A stretch of 38,837 nt of DNA, from positions 1 through 38,837 of the forward strand of contig JAYWEL010000165.1 of assembly GCA_043779285.1 (NCBI GenBank), in the 5' to 3' direction. Position numbers and translations under genes: made by a program. The first letter of the stretch is position 1, and each line of letters starts with the position of its first letter. This document shows, piece by piece, positions 35,321 to 38,837 of this stretch. The DNA is from MGR-bin208 sp043779285. GTDB lineage: Bacteria; Bacteroidota; Bacteroidia; Chitinophagales; Chitinophagaceae. A model generated the notes under the pieces. That model was not told the DNA's origin and ran no database searches. It was given only the letters and a program-made list of their open reading frames with translations.

Positions 35321-35335
35321 TGGCACATTTTTGGC
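35321..35335 (+). promoter_or_regulatory. Possible sigma-54 promoter
   Basis: TGGCACATTTTTGGC keeps the -24 GG and -12 GC at the required spacing, with TGGCAC perfect and TTGC reduced to TGGC. It lies about 120 bases before the DUF4783 gene. The rest of the 264-base gap between gpmI and DUF4783 shows nothing else recognisable. No activator site was found. Confidence 0.35.
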
Positions 35336-35454
35336 TTTCTAAACCGTGAAAACAAATAACATGAAATGTCTATGATCAATAAATTCGTTCATAAACCCGG
35401 ATGATTATTTTTATGGACATACCATGTGGCCAAAAAACAATAAAAAATATACAC

Positions 35455-35838
35455 ATGAAAAAATTACTAACCATATTTTTGCTAAGCATTGGGCTTTCCT
35501 TGATATCATTTAAATATATAGAAGGTCTGGATAACGTAATTAATGCGTTAAACGAAGGGAATGCTACTGAGATGGGGAAATATTTCGACGAAACAGTGGA
35601 TATTTCCATGCCGGATAAAAGCGACAGTTACAGTAAGGCTCAGGCTGTTTTAATATTGAAGGATTTTTTTAAAAATTCGGGGGTTAAATCATTTGAAGTA
35701 AAGCATAAAGGAGATAATGGGAATGATTTATTCTGTATAGGTACTTTACAAACAAAAACCGGAAATTACCGTACCACCGTTTTTATGCGTCAGAAAGGGA
35801 GTAAACAGGTTGTTAAAGAAATCCGGATTCAATCATAA
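35455..35838 (+). CDS. DUF4783 secreted protein
   Basis: A 127-residue protein with a signal peptide or anchor (MKKLLTIFLLSIGLSLISF). An NTF2-like body follows: VINALNEGNATEMGKYFDETVDI at its start, and GNDLFCIGTLQTKTGNYRTTVF and VVKEIRIQ as strands. This is the Bacteroidota DUF4783 family, of unknown function, which I recall near nadC in related genomes, as here. ATG 35455 is preferred to the upstream ATG at 35401 because it places the hydrophobic segment at the N-terminus. It is followed by a terminator before nadC. Confidence 0.8.
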   Translation: MKKLLTIFLLSIGLSLISFKYIEGLDNVINALNEGNATEMGKYFDETVDISMPDKSDSYSKAQAVLILKDFFKNSGVKSFEVKHKGDNGNDLFCIGTLQTKTGNYRTTVFMRQKGSKQVVKEIRIQS

Positions 35839-35858
35839 TTGATTTTCTGATAAATAGT

Positions 35859-35890
35859 AAGTCCTCTGTATTCACATACGAGGGCTTTTT
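35859..35890 (+). terminator. Terminator after DUF4783 gene
   Basis: AAGTCCTC pairs with GAGGGCTT (one T-G pair), extended by GTAT/ATAC after a bulge, with loop TCAC and a T-run after. It abuts the nadC -7 element. Confidence 0.75.
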
Positions 35891-35894
35891 CATT

Positions 35895-35902
35895 TAATTT
35901 TG
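35895..35902 (+). promoter_or_regulatory. -7 promoter element of nadC
   Basis: TAATTTTG is an exact TAnnTTTG match ending 4 bases before the nadC ATG at 35907, so a transcript from it would be leaderless or nearly so. Its -33 region would fall inside the preceding terminator stem. Confidence 0.5.
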
Positions 35903-35906
35903 CCAC

Positions 35907-36767
35907 ATGAAGAATTTTGATGAACAGCTTTTCGATTTAATAGAATCTGCTTTATTGGAAGATGTAGGAGATGGAGATCATTCAACCTTGTCTTGTATTG
36001 ATAAAACCGAGCAAGGGAAGGCCGTTTTAAAAATCAAACAGGAAATGGTTATTGCCGGCATCAACATAGCTGAAAAAATATTTCAACAGGTTGAGCCTGC
36101 TACAAGATTTACAAAACTTAAAATGGATGGAGACATCGTTCATGCGGGAGAAATTGCATTTGAAGTAGAAGCATCTGTCCAAACCATATTAACATGCGAA
36201 AGGTTGGCGTTGAACTGTATGCAGCGGATGAGTGGTATTGCAAGCCTTACTAAAACCTATGTGGACATGCTAGCCGGATATAAAACAAAACTGCTTGACA
36301 CCCGAAAAACCACACCGAATTTTCGATTACTCGAAAAAGAAGCAGTGCGGATTGGAGGAGGTTACAATCATCGTTTTGGTTTATACGATATGATTATGCT
36401 GAAAGATAATCATATCGATTATTGCGGAGGAATTGAAAAAGCTATTGAACGTTCATTTGCGTATACACAAAAGCATAAACCCGATCTTAAAATAGAAATA
36501 GAAACCAGGAATCTGGATGCGGTGAAAAAAGTAATTGCAAACGGAAAAGGGAAAGTGTTCCGCATTATGCTGGATAATTTTACACCTGCACAAATTGAAG
36601 AAGCATTGACCTTGATAAATGGCGATTTTGAAACCGAAGCAAGCGGAGGAATTAACCTGAGCAATATAGATACTTATGCAAAAACAGGGGTTGATTATAT
36701 CAGTGTAGGAGCATTAATTCACCAGGCTCAAAGTGTGGACATGAGCTTAAAGGCAAGTCTGGTCTGA
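35907..36767 (+). CDS. nadC: Nicotinate-nucleotide pyrophosphorylase (carboxylating)
   Basis: A 286-residue enzyme that converts quinolinate and PRPP to nicotinate mononucleotide in NAD synthesis. LLEDVGDGDHST at the N-terminus, ERLALNCMQRMSGIASLT, the phosphate/quinolinate motif LDTRKTTPNFR, GGGYNHRFGLYDMIMLKDNHI and EASGGINLSNI are all present and standard. Length fits the family. nadA and nadB are not in the window. It is followed 27 bases later by the SUI1-type gene on the same strand. Confidence 0.95.
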   Translation: MKNFDEQLFDLIESALLEDVGDGDHSTLSCIDKTEQGKAVLKIKQEMVIAGINIAEKIFQQVEPATRFTKLKMDGDIVHAGEIAFEVEASVQTILTCERLALNCMQRMSGIASLTKTYVDMLAGYKTKLLDTRKTTPNFRLLEKEAVRIGGGYNHRFGLYDMIMLKDNHIDYCGGIEKAIERSFAYTQKHKPDLKIEIETRNLDAVKKVIANGKGKVFRIMLDNFTPAQIEEALTLINGDFETEASGGINLSNIDTYAKTGVDYISVGALIHQAQSVDMSLKASLV

Positions 36768-36794
36768 TTTTCGGGAATAATAATACTAGCTAAG

Positions 36795-37133
36795 ATGAGT
36801 AAAAAGCAAACCAATAAAAGCGGATTCGTCTATTCAACCGATCCGAATTTCAAGATGGATGATGAACTGGTTCATGAAGAAACCTTGCCAGCTTCTCTGC
36901 AAAAATTAAAAATAAAACTGGAGACCAAACACCGGGGCGGAAAGGCTGTTACATTGATAATTGGTTTTGCCGGAATAAAAGAAGACCTGGAAGAGCTGGG
37001 GAAAAAATTAAAAAATTTTTGTGGTACAGGAGGTTCTGCAAAAGATGGGGAAATAATTGTGCAGGGAGACCAACGGGAAAAAGTATTGCAGTGGTTATTG
37101 AAGAATGATTATAAATCTTCAAAACGAATTTAA
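36795..37133 (+). CDS. SUI1/eIF1-type translation factor (YciH-like)
   Basis: A 112-residue protein with the SUI1 domain in its second half: LKIKLETKHRGGKAVTLIIG, LEELGKKLKNFCGTGGSAKD, GEIIVQGDQREKVLQWLLK. Bacterial YciH proteins resemble eukaryotic eIF1 and can influence initiation-codon selection in vitro; their in vivo role is unclear. The N-terminal 40 residues are polar and probably flexible. It sits 27 bases after nadC, and a tiny membrane-protein ORF overlaps its last codons. Confidence 0.88.
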   Translation: MSKKQTNKSGFVYSTDPNFKMDDELVHEETLPASLQKLKIKLETKHRGGKAVTLIIGFAGIKEDLEELGKKLKNFCGTGGSAKDGEIIVQGDQREKVLQWLLKNDYKSSKRI

Positions 37134-37230
37134 GTTGATCTATTATATATTAATCATACTCCTTGTACTGTCGGGTATTGCAGGCATTGTAAGTTTTTTT
37201 TTACGTAAAAGCCAGAATGCAGCAAAATGA
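37105..37230 (+). CDS. Putative 41-residue single-helix membrane protein
   Basis: ATG 37105 opens a 41-codon frame that overlaps the SUI1-type gene by 29 bases in a different frame. Residues 1-11 are polar, 12-33 form one strongly hydrophobic helix (LIYYILIILLVLSGIAGIVS within it), and the end FLRKSQNAAK is basic. The pattern is that of a real small membrane protein with a positive-inside C-terminus, not random translation. Its end overlaps the next tiny frame by 14 bases, suggesting translational coupling. No family recognised. Confidence 0.45.
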   Translation: MIINLQNEFKLIYYILIILLVLSGIAGIVSFFLRKSQNAAK

Positions 37231-37333
37231 AAATAAGGAAAAACTATATCAATCCATTCATTACAAATCTTTATTTGCATTTACCATACTGGGGGTATTA
37301 CTCCTGATTTATATCTCGGAACAAAACCCCTGA
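37217..37333 (+). CDS. Putative 38-residue single-helix membrane protein
   Basis: ATG 37217 opens a 38-codon frame: a polar N-terminus (MQQNENKEKLYQSIHYK), one hydrophobic helix at about 19-34 (LFAFTILGVLLLIYI) and a short tail SEQNP. It overlaps the preceding 41-codon frame by 14 bases. The two proteins are oppositely organised (basic tail versus basic head), as in paired small membrane subunits. The remaining gap to the XRE gene (37334-37469) shows nothing I can assign. Confidence 0.45.
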   Translation: MQQNENKEKLYQSIHYKSLFAFTILGVLLLIYISEQNP

Positions 37334-37469
37334 TTTATTTTAAATTTATTTACTGACTGTCTTGCCCTAAATTGTTTTAAAGCTTTTCAGTACAGTTGGA
37401 GAGTGGAGGAAAACAGCTGCCATGGTGGAGAATTAAACCTTACTCAAAGCTTTCGTTATTGGTGTACGT

Positions 37470-37718
37470 TTACAATTTTATTGTTGCGGACGGGGGAGTA
37501 ATATCATGTAAGAAATCCTTGATGCAAACTTTATACAGGCTTGCAATCTGATGCAACCGCTCCATATCCATTTTGGTCATCCCGGCCTCCAGCCTTGAAT
37601 AGGAGTTCTGTTCCATGTTAAGCAGTGCGGCTGTCTCTGCCTGCGAGTATCCCTGTTTTTTTCTTAATACTTTAATTTTTTGGCAGGTTGCTGATCTGAG
37701 TTCAGGGTACATATTCAA
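37470..37718 (-). CDS. Small XRE-family helix-turn-helix regulator
   Basis: An 82-residue DNA-binding protein. The HTH_3 domain spans about residues 14-68: IKVLRKKQGYSQAETAALL, NMEQNSYSRLEAGMTKMDME and LHQIASLYKVCIKDFL. There is no extra sensor domain. It is divergent from a glycine-rich lipoprotein gene. The shared gap holds three dyad sequences, the nearest 35 bases from its start codon, so it probably represses itself and perhaps its neighbour. A second in-frame ATG two codons in is equally possible. Confidence 0.88.
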   Translation of the reverse strand: MNMYPELRSATCQKIKVLRKKQGYSQAETAALLNMEQNSYSRLEAGMTKMDMERLHQIASLYKVCIKDFLHDITPPSATIKL

Positions 37719-37752
37719 TTTTGCATAAAAATAAACGCATTAAAATTACTGT

Positions 37753-37774
37753 ATATACCCCTTTAGGGGTATAT
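37753..37774. promoter_or_regulatory. Perfect dyad, candidate XRE operator
   Basis: Arms ATATACCCC (37753-37761) and GGGGTATAT (37766-37774) are exact complements around TTTA. The site begins 35 bases upstream of the XRE start codon, where a promoter would lie. No T-run follows, so an operator fits better than a terminator. Confidence 0.6.
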
Positions 37775-37776
37775 TT

Positions 37777-37814
37777 TATCCGAAAAACGGATAGGGTTAT
37801 CCGTTTTTCGGATA
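37777..37814. promoter_or_regulatory. Two dyads TATCCG-N5-CGGATA spaced 21 bp
   Basis: 37777-37793 and 37798-37814 each read TATCCG, five bases, CGGATA; the five bases are all A in the first and all T in the second. The two sites are exactly 21 bp apart start to start, two turns of the helix. The pair also forms a perfect 17-base inverted repeat with a 4-base spacer. They lie between the divergent XRE gene and the lipoprotein gene, about 70 bases before the latter's ATG. Confidence 0.65.
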
Positions 37815-37884
37815 GGAATATTTAAAAAGAGGTTGCAATTTGCGGGAGATAATATTTTGCAATACTTTCAAAAACAAATACAGC

Positions 37885-38837
37885 ATGAACATCATATTTA
37901 AAATGAGAAAACTGTTCAAAACGGTTTTACACTTCTTATTTGCTTTCATTTCGTTTACAGTTATTCTTACTGCCTGTAAAAAAAATGACCTTATCGAGAA
38001 AAACGAAAACGACATTTTAAAAGAACAATTCTTTACGTTGCCAGCTAATACCGACCCCGAAATTGCCAGCCTTGCAAAAGATTTAAAAAGTCAAAACCAG
38101 CTTACAAATAACCTGCAATCCTTTATACAAAAAAATGGAGTGCCGAAATGGGACAAGGTTCATTACAAGGTTGATAAACCAACTTCTTCCGGAATTACAG
38201 GCAGGGCATCATCCGACACATCATCCGGACAAGGTATTTTTTTAATACCACTTCAATCTGCAAACTCTAAAAATATTAAATCTTACATTGCCTGTTACAA
38301 GCATAACGATAGTTTATATACATACCGGTTGTATAACAAAGATTCTTTAGAGCTAGTTAAGAATCAACCGGACTCATTAAAAACAAAGTTGATGAATACG
38401 TTGGCCGTATTTAGCTTCTTTGAAAAAAAGGTAAATGGGAAAGACAGTATTTTAGTAAAAAGCCCCTATAAAGGATATATCAAGAATGCCAATATTGAAT
38501 TTGCCAAAAAAGCGAATAATGTTTCGGGACGTACTTCCAGTTTTCCTGCAGGAGGATGCAGTTATAGCTTAGATATTGTAGAAACCTATGTATTTATAGC
38601 CGTTTACGTAAATGGAGAATTGGCTGCAACATATGTGTATTACAGCTATGCAATGACAGTACAAATTTTTTGCGATGGTTCTGGTGGCGGTGGATCCGGA
38701 AGTGGAACAGGATCCGGTTATTGGGGAAATTATGGAACTGGATGGCCCTGGAACACAAGTGGCGGCAGTAGCAGTAATGACCCAAACTGGTTCCCATTTT
38801 GGACTGGGGGTGGAGGAGGAAACAACATTCCCGTTGA
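37885..38837 (+). CDS. Glycine-rich secreted lipoprotein, 3'-partial
   Basis: This frame runs open from ATG 37885 to the window end (317 codons, no stop seen). The N-terminus is a lipoprotein signal with lipobox ILTAC (Cys31; Cys25 if ATG 37903 is used). The mature part starts with a helical segment (DPEIASLAKDLKSQNQLTNN) and GVPKWDKVHYKVDKP. Mixed strands and GGCSYSLDIVETYVFIAVYV follow. From about residue 268 it becomes glycine/serine/tryptophan-rich (GSGTGSGYWGNYGTGWPW, then DPNWFPFWTGGGGG). I recognise no family; such low-complexity G/W/P tails look like surface or linker regions preceding another domain. It diverges from the XRE gene across candidate operators. Confidence 0.8.
   Translation, partial: MNIIFKMRKLFKTVLHFLFAFISFTVILTACKKNDLIEKNENDILKEQFFTLPANTDPEIASLAKDLKSQNQLTNNLQSFIQKNGVPKWDKVHYKVDKPTSSGITGRASSDTSSGQGIFLIPLQSANSKNIKSYIACYKHNDSLYTYRLYNKDSLELVKNQPDSLKTKLMNTLAVFSFFEKKVNGKDSILVKSPYKGYIKNANIEFAKKANNVSGRTSSFPAGGCSYSLDIVETYVFIAVYVNGELAATYVYYSYAMTVQIFCDGSGGGGSGSGTGSGYWGNYGTGWPWNTSGGSSSNDPNWFPFWTGGGGGNNIPV

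Noticed and set aside
37334..37469. Possible small RNA between the micro-ORFs and the XRE gene
   Set aside because: AAAGCTTT recurs at both ends of part of it, but no convincing structure, promoter or known RNA motif was found.
37797..38015. Minus-strand open frame over the start of the lipoprotein gene
   Set aside because: It is antisense to the signal peptide region of the plus-strand lipoprotein and overlaps the dyads; hydrophobicity comes from the complementary signal sequence.

Overview
The window is AT-rich chromosomal DNA from a member of the Bacteroidota, most likely a Chitinophagaceae-type bacterium. The main evidence is a complete gldKLMN block (type IX secretion and gliding), several TonB-dependent receptors with Bacteroidota-style plugs, phylum-specific families (DUF4271, DUF4783, cysteine-rich CWC, Haem_bd), promoters of the TAnnTTTG type, and almost no Shine-Dalgarno sequences. 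No phage, insertion sequence or CRISPR array was seen. Family assignments come from reading the translated sequence, not from database searches.

Layout. 1-620: a palindromic repeat, a 5'-broken ECF sigma factor remnant and a tRNA-Arg(CCG). 622-4810: a MarC membrane protein, a dispersed CTTTGTG-type repeat, and a cobalamin locus on the minus strand. In that locus a promoter and a B12 riboswitch with a large insert precede a BtuB-like receptor, a small CWC protein and a Dph6-like ATP-pyrophosphatase. 4840-9470: a second TonB receptor, divergent from an amino-acid permease coupled to a PLP sulfur-amino-acid enzyme. 9540-12417: TolC and a membrane-fusion protein with no pump, closed by a terminator. 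12456-14636: gpsA convergent with hemW. 14694-18417: Omp85/BamA-like protein, DUF4271 and HemD. 18475-20535: a DUF255 thioredoxin-fold protein. 20634-25738: gldK-gldL-gldM-gldN with a recognisable promoter and a terminator.

25753-30205 (minus strand): an ECF sigma factor followed by a protein with a cytoplasmic head, one inner-membrane helix, a long periplasmic linker and an outer-membrane barrel. This looks like a dual-membrane-spanning anti-sigma factor. A lipoprotein and uvrC follow. 30377-35190 (minus strand): gpmI, a haem-binding protein, an unknown membrane-anchored protein and a haem-receptor-like TonB receptor in one tight run. 35455-37333: DUF4783, nadC, a SUI1-type protein and two overlapping tiny membrane-protein ORFs. 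37470-38837: a small XRE regulator diverges from a glycine-rich lipoprotein that runs off the window. The gap between them carries three dyad sites, two of them identical in their outer bases and 21 bp apart.

The observations most worth following up are the sigma/anti-sigma pair that appears to cross both membranes, the phased dyads at the right end, the riboswitch with its insert and possible switching helix, the Dph6-like enzyme in a B12 locus, and the two overlapping micro-ORFs.
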